From assembly GCA_019828565.1 (NCBI GenBank), contig JAHDYR010000012.1, forward strand, positions 1,054,001 to 1,118,000: a stretch of DNA of 64,000 bases, in the 5' to 3' direction. A program made the position numbers and the translations under genes. Shown here piece by piece: positions 55,616 through 64,000 of the stretch; the stretch's first letter is position 1; every line of letters begins with the position of its first letter. This DNA is from Carpediemonas membranifera (Eukaryota > Fornicata). The notes beneath the pieces are model-generated. The model ran no database searches. It was given only the letters and a program-made list of their open reading frames with translations, and had not been told where the DNA came from.

Positions 55616-56296
55616 TTGAATCTCCTCCGGTGCTCTCACCGCATACTCATCCTTACTGGAGCCGGGATCAGCGTCTCGTGCGGAATCCCGGACTTCAGGA
55701 GCTCGGGTGGGCTATACGACACCGTGCGCCGAGAGTACCCACACCTCGAAGACCCGACCCAGCTCTTCGACCTCGACTACTTCCGAAAGGACCCCAGTCT
55801 GTTCTACTCGTTCGCCCACCGCATCCTCCCCGACACCCGCACCCGCCCGTCTCTGGCCCACTGGTTCATCGCAAAGCTGGAGCGGCGGGGCCAGCTGTTG
55901 CGGAACTACACGCAGAACATCGACTGCCTCGAGCGGCAGGCCGGCATCAGACGGTGCGTGCAGTGCCACGGCAACTTCGACCGCAACATCTGCGTCGGCT
56001 GTGGCCGGACGTGTCCAGATGACGACTACGTCGCCGACTGCATCGAGAACCGCAAGGTACCGTTCTGCCAGTTCTGCAACAACCCTGTCAAGCCCGACGT
56101 GACGTTCTTCGGGGGCGGCCTCAACCAGCAGTTCGACGACAACATCGACCTGGACCTCTCCCAGGCCGACCTCCTCATCGTCATGGGGTCGTCACTCCAA
56201 GTACAGCCCGTCTGCAACATCATTCGGGAGATCCCCTTACAGTCTCGTGTTTACTACATGGTTTGTGCAAACACGATCGCCCACACAAACCGGTGA
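55616..56296 (+). CDS. Compact class I-like sirtuin, start codon unclear
   Basis: 226 aa in the open part. It has full Sir2 motifs: LTGAGISVSCGIPDFRSSGG, RNYTQNIDCLE (TQNID), CHGNFDRN (catalytic His), zinc cysteines in CVGCGRTC...CQFC, PDVTFFGGGL and VMGSSLQVQPV. It is closest to SIRT1/2-type deacetylases and likely a histone or protein deacetylase. Odd points: the coding frame runs up to a TAG at 55573 with no ATG (RRITPGAALNLLRC precedes the given start), so a short upstream exon or a non-AUG start is needed. The C-terminus stops soon after QPVCNIIREIPLQSRVYY, shorter than usual. The start coordinate marks only the first TTG codon. Confidence 0.82.
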   Translation: MNLLRCSHRILILTGAGISVSCGIPDFRSSGGLYDTVRREYPHLEDPTQLFDLDYFRKDPSLFYSFAHRILPDTRTRPSLAHWFIAKLERRGQLLRNYTQNIDCLERQAGIRRCVQCHGNFDRNICVGCGRTCPDDDYVADCIENRKVPFCQFCNNPVKPDVTFFGGGLNQQFDDNIDLDLSQADLLIVMGSSLQVQPVCNIIREIPLQSRVYYMVCANTIAHTNR

Positions 56297-56343
56297 TTCA
56301 TCCAATCTTACTGTCTGCCTCGTGAAGTGAGCGACCGCGAAAA

Positions 56344-57000
56344 TCAACCGGGAAACAGCGCGGGCAGCGCCAGCTCAGTGTCAATCATGCGACTGGCGCA
56401 CGCGGTGAGGTCTTTGCTGAGGAGTCCGATGATGTTGTGCTTGATGAGGCCATCGATCTCCACCATCTGGGTGATGTCCGACTGGGACGGCACCGGGAGT
56501 CCGTTCACAGACACCACCATCCGCTGGTACACGCACTTTAGGACGTCCAGCAAACTTGGAAGCACCTGCCAGTAGTCGGGGCAGACTAGCGGGGTGTCGA
56601 TCGTCACCAGCGTGCCCCGGTTTCCTTCGGTGGGCGCCGGTTTCGTGTTCGAGAATGTACTCTTGATGAGTTGGACGCCCTGTAGCGCCGTATTGCGGCC
56701 CCTGAAGTCGAACCTCTCGAGCATGGCGAGCAACGCATGGCGAAAGTCTGCAGGGTTCGAGAAATGGAGAATTGAACCAAGTGAGTGGCCTAGTTTGAAC
56801 CACTGAAGTGCTCTCACCTGAAGTTGGCTCTCGCTATAGAAGTGCTTCAGTGTTTCGCGGTTAATCACCACTAATCCAAGCCACGTGATGCTCTTATTGG
56901 ACTTTGGCGCATGAATCTCCATTAAATATTGAATCTCGCTTGATCGCTCTACGAATAACTGCTCGATCTGCCCTACTCGGCTTGCTGGCGAGGGTTGCAT
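56344..57000 (-). CDS. Unrecognised conserved-looking protein
   Basis: 218 aa from ATG 57000 (MQPSPASRVGQIEQLFVERS). It is a mixed alpha/beta globular composition without low complexity (TWLGLVVINRETLKHFYSES, FRHALLAMLERFDFRGRNTA, SLLDVLKCVYQRMVVSVNGL). No motif I can name. It converges on the sirtuin with 47 bp between stops. Confidence 0.65.
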   Translation of the reverse strand: MQPSPASRVGQIEQLFVERSSEIQYLMEIHAPKSNKSITWLGLVVINRETLKHFYSESQLQVRALQWFKLGHSLGSILHFSNPADFRHALLAMLERFDFRGRNTALQGVQLIKSTFSNTKPAPTEGNRGTLVTIDTPLVCPDYWQVLPSLLDVLKCVYQRMVVSVNGLPVPSQSDITQMVEIDGLIKHNIIGLLSKDLTACASRMIDTELALPALFPG

Positions 57001-57168
57001 ATCTCTGCCGAATGTGCAGTTTATGACCAGGGCAACTGGCGCTTCCCGAGGGAGGTATCAGGCAACGCCGCTAAGGATACCAGTCGCTATTGTACTCTCT
57101 GGCCATCTCATCGGGGAGCTGCCTGCACTGATCGATAACCATCATCCGTAGTATGTTTATATGTGCAG

Positions 57169-59118
57169 TTAGTCGAGCTCCTCGACGGTGGGGCCCGCGC
57201 CTGAGGGAGCCGCGCCGGGCATACCGCCAGGCATGCCACCGGGCATACCGCCCATGCCACCCATGTCGGGCATGCCGCCCTGGGCCTCGGAGTAGAGCTT
57301 GGTCATGATGGGGGTCGAGACTTCCTCGAGCTCCTTCTTCTTGGCATCGAACTCCTCCTTCTCGGAGTCGACGTGAGTGTCGAGCCAGCTCATGACGTTC
57401 TTGATCTCGGACTCAAGCTTCTCCTTGTCCTCAGCGGAGATCTTGTCCTTGAACTTCTCGTCCTCGATGGTGTTGCGGAGGGAGTAGGCGAAGTTCTCGA
57501 GGCCATTGCGGGCCTCGATCTTCTCACGCACCTTCTCGTCGTCAGCCTTGAACCGCTCGGCGTCCGAAACCATGCGCTCGATATCCTCCTTGGAGAGGCG
57601 ACCGGAGTCGTTGGTGATCGTGATCTGCTGGCGGTTGCCCGAGCTCTTGTCCTCGGCGGTGACCTGGAGGATGCCGTTGGCGTCGATGTCGAACGACACC
57701 TCGATCTTCGGGACGCCGCGGGGGGCGGGCGGAATGCCGTTCAGGTCGAAGGTGCCGAGCTTGTTGCAGTCGCGTGTGCGGGCGCGCTCGCCCTCGAAGA
57801 CCTGGATGGTCACGGCGGGCTGGTTGTCGGCGAAGGTGGAGAAGGTCTCCTTGGCGTGCGCGGGGATAGTGGTGTTGCGCTTGATGAGGGTGGTCATCAC
57901 GCCGCCGGCGGTCTCAATGCCGAGTGAGAGGGGCGTGACGTCGAGCAGGAGGAGGTCGGAGACCTTCTCGGACTTGTCCCCGGAGAGGATGGCGGCCTGG
58001 ACGGCGGCACCGTAGGCGACGGCCTCATCGGGGTTGATGTTCTTGCAGGGCTCCTTGCCGTTGAAGAAGTCCTTGAGCAGCTGCTGCACCTTGGGGATGC
58101 GGGTTGAGCCACCAACGAGCACGATCTCGTGGATCTTGGTCTTGTCGAGCTTGGCATCGGTGAGCACGCGCTGGACGGGGTCGATGCAGGCACGGAAGAG
58201 GTCACCGCAGAGGTCCTCGAAGCGGGCACGGGTGATGTTAGTGAAGAAGTCGACGCCCTCGTAGAGAGAGTCGATCTCGATGGCGGCCTGGGTGGAGGAG
58301 GACAGGGTGCGTTTGGCGCGCTCGCAGGCGGTGCGGAGACGGTGCATTGAGCGGGCGTTGCCAGTGATGTCCATCTTGTGCTTGCGCTTGAACTCAGTCA
58401 CGAAGTGGTTGACCATGCGGCTGTCGAAATCCTCGCCGCCGAGGTGAGTGTCACCAGCTGTGGCCTTGACCTCGAAGATGCCCTCGTCGATGGTGAGCAG
58501 AGAGACATCGAAGGTGCCACCGCCAAGATCGAAGATCAGGATGTTCTTCTCACTCTCGGACTTGTTGTCGAGGCCGTAGGCGATAGCGGCGGCGGTGGGC
58601 TCGTTGATGATGCGGAGGACCTCGAGGCCGGCGATCTGGCCGGCGTCCTTGGTAGCCTGGCGCTGCGAGTCGTTGAAGTAAGCGGGGACGGTGATGACAG
58701 CCTTCTTAACGTCCTTGCCGAGGTAGGACTCGGCGGTCTCCTTCATCTTCTGGAGGACCATGCCGGAGATCTCCTCGACTTGGAAGGTGCGGGCCTCACC
58801 CTTGTGCTGAACCTGGATGACGGGCTTGTCCCCGGCGCCAGAAACGACCTTGAAGCTGTAGTGGAGCATATCCTGCTGTACCTCGCGGTCGTTAAATCTG
58901 CGGCCGATGAGACGCTTGGCGTCGAAGACTGTGTTGGCAGGGTTCATGGCGGTCTGGTTCTTAGCAGCCTCGCCAATGAGACGCTCATCCTCGTTGAAGG
59001 CGACGTAGGAGGGGGTTGTGCGGTTACCCTGATCGTTAGCGATGATCTCAACGCGGTCGTTCATGAAGACACCAACGCAAGAATATGTAGTACCAAGATC
59101 AATACCAACTGCGGCCAT
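57169..59118 (-). CDS. HSP70: Cytosolic HSP70 chaperone
   Basis: 649 aa from ATG 59118. It is an ATP-dependent chaperone for folding and transport of client proteins. All three HSP70 signatures are present: [34 protein letters not shown] and [17 protein letters not shown]. It has a GGMP-repeat tail like cytosolic forms. The terminal motif is VEELD, not the usual EEVD that binds TPR co-chaperones. No signal or transit peptide. Codon use is strongly biased, as for a highly expressed gene. TTTTAAAA at 59156..59163 lies ~38 nt upstream of the ATG and may be the core promoter. Confidence 0.97.
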   Translation of the reverse strand: MAAVGIDLGTTYSCVGVFMNDRVEIIANDQGNRTTPSYVAFNEDERLIGEAAKNQTAMNPANTVFDAKRLIGRRFNDREVQQDMLHYSFKVVSGAGDKPVIQVQHKGEARTFQVEEISGMVLQKMKETAESYLGKDVKKAVITVPAYFNDSQRQATKDAGQIAGLEVLRIINEPTAAAIAYGLDNKSESEKNILIFDLGGGTFDVSLLTIDEGIFEVKATAGDTHLGGEDFDSRMVNHFVTEFKRKHKMDITGNARSMHRLRTACERAKRTLSSSTQAAIEIDSLYEGVDFFTNITRARFEDLCGDLFRACIDPVQRVLTDAKLDKTKIHEIVLVGGSTRIPKVQQLLKDFFNGKEPCKNINPDEAVAYGAAVQAAILSGDKSEKVSDLLLLDVTPLSLGIETAGGVMTTLIKRNTTIPAHAKETFSTFADNQPAVTIQVFEGERARTRDCNKLGTFDLNGIPPAPRGVPKIEVSFDIDANGILQVTAEDKSSGNRQQITITNDSGRLSKEDIERMVSDAERFKADDEKVREKIEARNGLENFAYSLRNTIEDEKFKDKISAEDKEKLESEIKNVMSWLDTHVDSEKEEFDAKKKELEEVSTPIMTKLYSEAQGGMPDMGGMGGMPGGMPGGMPGAAPSGAGPTVEELD

Positions 59119-59586
59119 TATGCGGTCTATGTAAGGAGTAAAGGGCCCTCGTGGCTTTTAAAACCGCTCTCAGCGAGAAGAGGGCAATAACGAACATCGA
59201 AGTGACAATGCCAGGCCGGAATCGATTCGACTCGGCGACTCGGCCGATTGATTCGCATGCCGTGAGAGGTTGCAGATTATGGAGATTCAAAACTGACGCA
59301 TACATTCAGTGAGAGACCATGAATGCCAATCTTGTTGAGGACTCGTTGGACTTTTGGACAAAATTGCGGCCGAGTTATTCATTTGATTTGAGGAGGGCAC
59401 ATCATAATCGGCTGACCTCGCTCATCTCAACTCAGCTAAAATCAAACCCTTTATGACCATCACCCTGACCCTTGGTCTCGTCTCGATGAATCAGCCTCGC
59501 CAAAGTCGAGCCAATCCGCGCACCGGGGTCCGATGCTCAGCTGGATACTCAGCTAATGCCGCAGTTTAAAGTTATCCGGATCAAGT
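59119..59586. other. Intergenic with one small ORF
   Basis: 468 bp between HSP70 and EFM7. It holds the HSP70 promoter and a plus-strand 45-aa ORF (59319..59456, MNANLVEDSLDFWTKLRPSY, then a basic helix-like stretch). That ORF may be an exon or chance; I see no family. Confidence 0.35.
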
Positions 59587-60339
59587 TCACTCGACGAGCT
59601 CCATAATGTATATCTTGACTGTCCTGCGGATCTCGATGTCGCCGGGGTCCTCCTCGAACATGACGGGCATCCTCACCGGGTCCAGCTCGGTCACGGCAAA
59701 GCAGCACTCTCCGTTGGACACCACAGTACGGTCCACAGCAAGGTCGAAGAAAGCAAGGTCCTTGTGCTGAAGCCAGGGCCGATGGGACGAGAATGCCACC
59801 CGGACAACACCGCCAGGGGCAAGGCACTCGCGGCAGGTCCGCAGGAGAGCGCCGTGCTGCGAGTGGTTGAACAGCAGGTCAGAGAGGATTATGACGTCGA
59901 ACAGGCCATCCGCCAGCAGAGGCGCTGTGTCTGAGCCCCACGCAAAGCCGGCCACGTGAACGTCACAGGCAGTGTCCTTCGTGTTCCGGTTAATGTTGGT
60001 CTGCAGGCGCTCGATCAGCTCCTCGTCGGGGTAGTCTGTGGCGTACACCGCGGCAGCTCCGTTCAAGCAGGAGGCAATCGAGGCCAAGCCGGCGCCAGAA
60101 CCGAGTTCAAGGACGCGCTTGCCCCGGACGTCGATTATTCCCTCGTCCATCTGATTCAAGATGACGCGGGAGGCGTTCCACAGCACGTGGCCCCACAGAG
60201 AGTGCTCTGGGGCAAGATCCAACACAATTTTCTCCCCATTGCCCCTCTCAACCATAGTTTGGGACGCCGCTTTGCGTTCCTTAAAGTATCCGTCTGGTTC
60301 TTGGAATAAGTCCACGGCAATTTCCTCGGAATCGCTCAT
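59587..60339 (-). CDS. EFM7: EFM7/NNT1-type protein N-terminal and lysine methyltransferase
   Basis: 250 aa from ATG 60339. It is a seven-beta-strand SAM methyltransferase. It begins with an acidic DLFQEPDGYF motif, then HSLWGHVLWNASRVI, the SAM loop VLELGSGAGLASI and TDYPDEELIERLQTNI. LFDVIILSDLLFNHSQHGAL, FSSHRPWLQHKDLAFFDLA and MFEEDPGDIEIRRTV follow, and this order matches fungal Nnt1/Efm7 closely. EFM7 methylates the N-terminus and nearby lysine of elongation factor eEF1A. Fanzor copy 2 is inserted 44 bp upstream of this ATG, so its promoter may be affected. Confidence 0.9.
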   Translation of the reverse strand: MSDSEEIAVDLFQEPDGYFKERKAASQTMVERGNGEKIVLDLAPEHSLWGHVLWNASRVILNQMDEGIIDVRGKRVLELGSGAGLASIASCLNGAAAVYATDYPDEELIERLQTNINRNTKDTACDVHVAGFAWGSDTAPLLADGLFDVIILSDLLFNHSQHGALLRTCRECLAPGGVVRVAFSSHRPWLQHKDLAFFDLAVDRTVVSNGECCFAVTELDPVRMPVMFEEDPGDIEIRRTVKIYIMELVE

Positions 60340-60415
60340 TCGTTCGACGGAGACCGGTGTACTATTCTGCTCGCCGTCGCATTGAAGTCTGCTGTATGCG
60401 ATTGAGAGTTACTTT

Positions 60416-60447
60416 ACTGCTTGCACTGTGCACTCTATGATACTTCA
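60416..60447 (+). repeat. 32-bp direct repeat, left, Fanzor copy 2
   Basis: Identical to the repeats of copy 1 (52531..52562). Confidence 0.9.
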
Positions 60448-60972
60448 TTACCCCTTCCCGCTCTCCCTTCCTTCTTCTTGAGAGTGATATTTCGATAGTC
60501 AGTCATCATCGTCGGGGGTCATCAATCAGTGCTTCTCCAGTCCTCTCGCCAAGCAACTAGCTTCCCACCTATCGTCTACCCCATCTTACTTCCATCCGCT
60601 CTCTTCTGCTTGTCGGATTTCGGGGTCTTGATCATGACGTCTTTGCAATCATCACCATGGCACCTTCCATCGCACAGCGGGCTCTTCTATGCCGCTGCCT
60701 GAAGATAAAACATTTCAGTTCTTCTAATTCTCGCCATTATCACTGCATAGTCTCGTTCATTAAACGTCTGTCGTCTTTGATGTGTGTTGTTAACAAGTGA
60801 ACGGTTCATTCACCGCAAAACGCAGAGCTTCGCATGACCAGCATCTATACGGTCAAGTTCTCCATATCCTCTCCGCATAACCGTAGAAACGTGATTCCTT
60901 TCATCGCGGACTTCTACGCCGGATTGGAGAAAATACGCCGCAGTTCGGCAGGCTGTCACCTCAATAGCCGAG

Positions 60973-62586
60973 ATGCCACTGTGGCATGGCGAGTTCATCA
61001 TCCGCCTCTGCACCGCCCTCATGGCAGCTCGTCAACAGTGCCCTCGCGAGTTCGACGTGTGGCTGGGCGAATATGCCACGAGCACCAAGCTGTGGCTCGT
61101 CAATGCCCTTGAAGGTTACTGCTGGCGCCTGGCGAAGATCATCACTCGGGTCGACACTGCCCTGACTCAGCGTGATCCAGACGTGCCCCGGGACGACATC
61201 ACCCGGTTGCGCACCGAACAACGCGCTGTCAAGGCGATCGTTGATGAGCACCTTGCAAAGATCTCAACTCCGGGACGAGTCGACGAGGGCGTTCTACTCA
61301 CGCTGCCCTGCGTCTGGCGGATCTCCGCGGCTCTGGGAGAGCTCACGGATATGGTTGCGGCATTCAACACCGCCCATCCACCTCTTCCGGGTGACAAGCC
61401 GCTGGCTGGCCCCAAGCTTGTTCCGCTTGTCCCGATGGCTCCGATCCGCCCCGGGTTCATGCACGTTCCCTGTTCTCTCAACGTGCTGAACCCGGCTTGG
61501 CTTGCCCCACTTGGGGTCGACCCGGAGCATCACACCACTGAGCGCATGACCCGAGAGCAGCTGGAGGCTCTTCCTCCGAACATCCGTCGGGTGCTGTCTG
61601 TCAAGACAGATGGGGTCGCCGTGGACCTCACGGTCCAAGTTGGTGCTCTGCCATACGTCAGCAGACGTGCCAGTGGCAACCCGACGATGAAGCGAAAGGC
61701 TCGGGAGCGTCTGGGTGTGGATGACGCAGATGCTCGCCCCGCGCCAGACCCCGATGCCCACCTCATGGGTTTCGACCCGGGTGCTCGGGCTCTGGGTGGA
61801 TTCTTCATCCGCCACCCAGATGGCACCACCAGCTCCGGTGTGGTCCCGAAGTGTGGGTACACCAAGACCCCCAGCTTCGCGTTCGATATGACTCCTGCGT
61901 CATTCAAAAGTACAAATCTAAATAGTCTACAAAACTCGATTAGGTTTGTGCTCCTCCACGAGCAGGAAATATTCGACGCTGGGATGGTCAAGAGCTTCCG
62001 CAGAGTGCGCCTGACGAACCACATCTTGCGTCAAAAGCACTTCCACAGAGCTGGGGAGCAGCTTGCTCGCACCCTAGGATGGACTCCTCGGCGACTCCCT
62101 CGCGGTATTGCTCCTCCCCGGGCAGCCCCCACCAGGCTGGTTGTCTTCTACAGAAGCGCTAGATTCAAGACGCCCCGTCGGGTGCATCCATGCGCGCCGT
62201 ATGGTCGCTTTGCAAAATCACTAGCACACATCATGAGAACTTTCAACATCACTGCTGAAGTGCGGATGACTAACGAGTTCCGAACCTCACTCGTCTGCCC
62301 CTTCTGCCGCGCGAGGTTCCGTAGAACTCGCTACACGAGGCGCACGATGCGATGCCACAACCCGAATTGTCAAGGTGCTCCATGGTACAGACAGCAACGC
62401 CTCAATTCCGATCCTACTACATCCACTTGGCTCAATCTCTCCCATAGAGACAAGACTGCTGCACAGAACATCTTGGATTGCAGCCTCATGACGGATGCAC
62501 AGTATAACAAGCCAGTGCTTTCAGAAATCCAGCCCGTCTTCCCAACTATAACCCCAATACACCAATTACGGCTAACCAGCCGCTAG
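60973..62586 (+). CDS. Fanzor/TnpB-like RNA-guided endonuclease
   Basis: 537 aa. TnpB/Fanzor proteins are RuvC nucleases guided by a transposon-encoded RNA. The split RuvC site is visible: Asp268 in GFDPGARALGGFF, Glu435 in MTNEFRTSLVCPFC and Asp493 in SHRDKTAAQNIL. The zinc finger is CPFC (442, 445) with CHNPNC. Between them, TRLVVFYRSARFKTPRR corresponds to the family VxYGxxxF segment, but here Gly is Arg. The N-terminal half is helical, as in the wedge/REC region. The true start may lie upstream: the frame runs on as DWRKYAAVRQAVTSIAE, and an exon from ATG 60834 (MTSIYTVKFSISSPHN) joined by a GTAGAA...CGCAG intron would fit in phase. Confidence 0.86.
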   Translation: MPLWHGEFIIRLCTALMAARQQCPREFDVWLGEYATSTKLWLVNALEGYCWRLAKIITRVDTALTQRDPDVPRDDITRLRTEQRAVKAIVDEHLAKISTPGRVDEGVLLTLPCVWRISAALGELTDMVAAFNTAHPPLPGDKPLAGPKLVPLVPMAPIRPGFMHVPCSLNVLNPAWLAPLGVDPEHHTTERMTREQLEALPPNIRRVLSVKTDGVAVDLTVQVGALPYVSRRASGNPTMKRKARERLGVDDADARPAPDPDAHLMGFDPGARALGGFFIRHPDGTTSSGVVPKCGYTKTPSFAFDMTPASFKSTNLNSLQNSIRFVLLHEQEIFDAGMVKSFRRVRLTNHILRQKHFHRAGEQLARTLGWTPRRLPRGIAPPRAAPTRLVVFYRSARFKTPRRVHPCAPYGRFAKSLAHIMRTFNITAEVRMTNEFRTSLVCPFCRARFRRTRYTRRTMRCHNPNCQGAPWYRQQRLNSDPTTSTWLNLSHRDKTAAQNILDCSLMTDAQYNKPVLSEIQPVFPTITPIHQLRLTSR

Positions 62587-62629
62587 TCTTCGCCTCCGGG
62601 CAAGCTAATTAATTGAAGTGGAGAGACGC

Positions 62630-62661
62630 ACTGCTTGCACTGTGCACTCTATGATACTTCA
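62630..62661 (+). repeat. 32-bp direct repeat, right, Fanzor copy 2
   Basis: Identical to the left repeat; it forms the right tip of the element before the CGCATT duplication. Confidence 0.9.
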
Positions 62662-62705
62662 CGCATTCGATCCGTTTATCCGTCTAAGAGCGAGCTACTG
62701 TACAA

Positions 62706-63572
62706 TCATTGCCGCATAGCTGCGACGCTGTCCTCCAGCAGCCTGAACAGCGTCTCTTCCGTGCTCTTCCGGTCGCGCCGCTCCTGGGCAATTTCCGTCT
62801 GTGTGCGGGTCGCCACGTCCTCCAGCATATTGAACATGGTCTGCTCGGTCTCCTCCCGCACTTTCCTCTCCGTCGCCAGGGTTTCATTCAGCGCGGCGAC
62901 CTCGTCCTCGAGCTTCTTTGCCATGCGGGTATACCGCTCCGACCGATCGTGGTGCTCCATCTCCAGCAGCTCATTCAGCCGCGCGATCTCAGCTGCCACC
63001 TTCTCGTCAACCTCAGCACCCTCCTGCTCCCGAGCCTTCCTGTCGTTGGCAAACTCAAGGCGAAGGGCGAAGCATCGATCATCAATGGTTTTGACGAGCT
63101 TCGCCTCGGCGTCTTTGCGTGTCGACTTCTCGGTCCCGAGGTCGTAGACGACGGTGGACTCGACTTGGCGCAGATTCTTCCCCATGCGCTCGTCCTGCGC
63201 CTCTCGCTCCGATCGAGCAGTGGCAATGGACTGCTGCAACCGAGTGAGGCTGTCTTTCATGTCGTTCATCTTGGTCTCTTCAGCAGCGGCGGACTTGGCG
63301 AGCTTCTCCTCCAGGACACGCAGCTTCACCTCGATGAGCTGGGATCGCGCCTGCTTCTCGTCCTCTAGGCCAGCTTGGAGCGAGCCAAGCTTGTCAGCAA
63401 TCTGTCTCATGCGCATACGGCTGTTCTCAGTGAGTGCTTGCGGTTCTCCCACCGGCATTTGGTGACGAGACTCGTCCATTGTTCTGTCACCAAGGTCAGG
63501 GTCAACCCCAGGTGGGAATGGCGGGACTGCTACGGCCCGGTATGTACTGTGGATGTTGGCCAACAGTGGCAT
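62706..63572 (-). CDS. SF-assemblin / beta-giardin-like protein
   Basis: 288 aa from ATG 63572 (MPLLANIHSTYRAVAVPPFP); the frame extends upstream only to a TTG. A ~60-residue Pro-containing head is followed by a continuous coiled coil with the family's periodic pattern (RMRMRQIADKLGSLQAGLED, ATERKVREETEQTMFNMLED, QERRDRKSTEETLFRLLEDS). SF-assemblins build striated fibres at flagellar basal bodies; in Giardia the related giardins line the ventral disc. The TEETLFRLLED ending is typical. The plus-strand Fanzor element ends 44 bp beyond its stop. Confidence 0.9.
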   Translation of the reverse strand: MPLLANIHSTYRAVAVPPFPPGVDPDLGDRTMDESRHQMPVGEPQALTENSRMRMRQIADKLGSLQAGLEDEKQARSQLIEVKLRVLEEKLAKSAAAEETKMNDMKDSLTRLQQSIATARSEREAQDERMGKNLRQVESTVVYDLGTEKSTRKDAEAKLVKTIDDRCFALRLEFANDRKAREQEGAEVDEKVAAEIARLNELLEMEHHDRSERYTRMAKKLEDEVAALNETLATERKVREETEQTMFNMLEDVATRTQTEIAQERRDRKSTEETLFRLLEDSVAAMRQ

Positions 63573-63760
63573 TGCAGCGTGGTCGCCTTGCCTCACTGTC
63601 AAAGAGAATACGATCTCACTGCCGACTTAAAAGATGGGTTATAAACGAGGGGAGGAGGCAGACAGCGCAGTATCAAGTGATTAACTGGCCCTTCCTACAA
63701 CTACGTGGCACAAATGCCGCCTGGCGTTATTCTGCGAATTTTCGGGGCAGGCTTCCACAC

Positions 63761-64000
63761 ATGGGCTCTGGCCGGGGATCCGCTCCAACATCACCAAAGA
63801 AGATTGGAAGTGCGCATGGAACTCCTAGAAAGGGAGTTGGCAGTGCGCACAATACGCCTAAGACATCTGTGTTCTCATCTGCAGATATGAAGTATAGGCC
63901 GCACGAGATCGACACACTGTTCAACGCGAAATGCCGAGACCTTGGCATTAAGAGCCTTGGTCCTCAGCTTGAGCGTTTTAGATACTATATGTTTGCTCAC
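63761..64000 (+). CDS. Start of an unidentified protein, cut by the window end
   Basis: The frame from ATG 63761 stays open to base 64000 (80 codons). It begins MGSGRGSAPTSPKKIGSAHG, a basic disordered head, then KYRPHEIDTLFNAKCRDLGI...GPQLERFRYYMFAH. That pattern (short head, then xxLYxxKCxDLGI...QLxRF) resembles the lead-in to leucine-rich-repeat proteins of flagellates, but the repeats would lie outside the window. Divergent from SF-assemblin (ATGs 188 bp apart). Confidence 0.5.
   Translation, partial: MGSGRGSAPTSPKKIGSAHGTPRKGVGSAHNTPKTSVFSSADMKYRPHEIDTLFNAKCRDLGIKSLGPQLERFRYYMFAH

Larger units (their letters stand above)
60384..62661 (+). mobile_element. Fanzor transposable element, copy 2 (intact)
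   Basis: 2,278 bp with a 6-bp target-site duplication CGCATT (60378..60383 and 62662..62667). It has the same termini as copy 1 (GAAGTCTGCTG...GATACTTCA) and the same 32-bp repeats. The two extra bases are in the 5' leader (GGCACCTTCC against GGCCTTCC). About 590 bp of non-coding leader precede the nuclease ORF and 75 bp follow it. Its right end lies 44 bp from the SF-assemblin stop. Near identity to copy 1 shows recent mobility. Confidence 0.92.

Noticed and set aside
58378-59190. Long antisense ORF (270 codons) opposite HSP70
   Set aside because: It mirrors the strongly codon-biased HSP70 gene; Leu/Val/Gly/Glu-rich antisense frames are a known artefact and no family is recognised.
52499-62667. 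Prokaryotic IS607 or IS605 insertion
   Set aside because: No serine recombinase or Y1 transposase gene is present, the elements have target-site duplications, and the host genes are eukaryotic.
1-64000. CRISPR arrays, rRNA or tRNA genes
   Set aside because: No regularly spaced short repeats, no recognisable rRNA segments and no cloverleaf with matching arms were seen.

Overview
This window is nuclear DNA of a protist with a compact, GC-rich genome. Long intron-poor genes lie on both strands, often less than 100 bp apart. The eukaryotic content is plain: U3 snoRNP proteins MPP10 and UTP15, IFT38, RAB3GAP1, PNGase, RICTOR, a CAND1-like HEAT protein, Snu114, legumain, 14-3-3, cytosolic HSP70, EFM7 and SF-assemblin. 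SF-assemblin/giardin, a flavodoxin-ferredoxin fusion typical of anaerobic protists and very short introns suggest a free-living flagellated metamonad (Fornicata, for example a Carpediemonas-like organism). The lineage is an inference; the gene identities rest on sequence motifs.

Layout. 1-2.7 kb: MPP10 (cut by the window edge) and UTP15, convergent. 2.8-6.7 kb: IFT38 and RAB3GAP1. 7.3-12.8 kb: a frameshifted old-yellow-enzyme gene, a large multipass membrane protein, PNGase and a small ORF. 12.9-23.7 kb: RICTOR, a membrane protein, an unusual sirtuin, an SFI1-like repeat protein and a 7-TM-like protein. 23.9-31.8 kb: a long leucine-rich-repeat protein, a type I membrane protein, an Arf-like GTPase and three short unrecognised ORFs. 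32-40.8 kb: a CAND1-like protein, Snu114 and legumain. 41-48.1 kb: two RCC1-like genes in inverted orientation share a 563-bp nearly identical 5' module and enclose two coiled-coil genes. 48.1-52.5 kb: a small membrane protein, 14-3-3, a stand-alone FMN domain and the flavodoxin-ferredoxin protein. 52.5-62.7 kb: two copies of a 2.28-kb transposable element encoding a Fanzor/TnpB-type RNA-guided nuclease flank a proline-rich ORF, a small sirtuin, HSP70 and EFM7. 62.7-64 kb: SF-assemblin and the start of a further gene.

The most notable system is the Fanzor element. Both copies have 6-bp target-site duplications, short inverted termini and 32-bp direct repeats near or at their ends. The second copy has a complete RuvC-like ORF. 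The first is broken by a stop codon exactly at the first zinc-finger cysteine. Both inserted about 45 bp upstream of the start codon of a divergently oriented gene.

Other recurrent signals are mini-introns (28-32 nt, one of 49 nt) that restore reading frame and family alignment, an 8-base motif (GCAGGATA) near gene starts, and TAAA-type 3' signals close to or overlapping stop codons. Two genes are split by apparent one-base insertions in homopolymers, which may be assembly errors.
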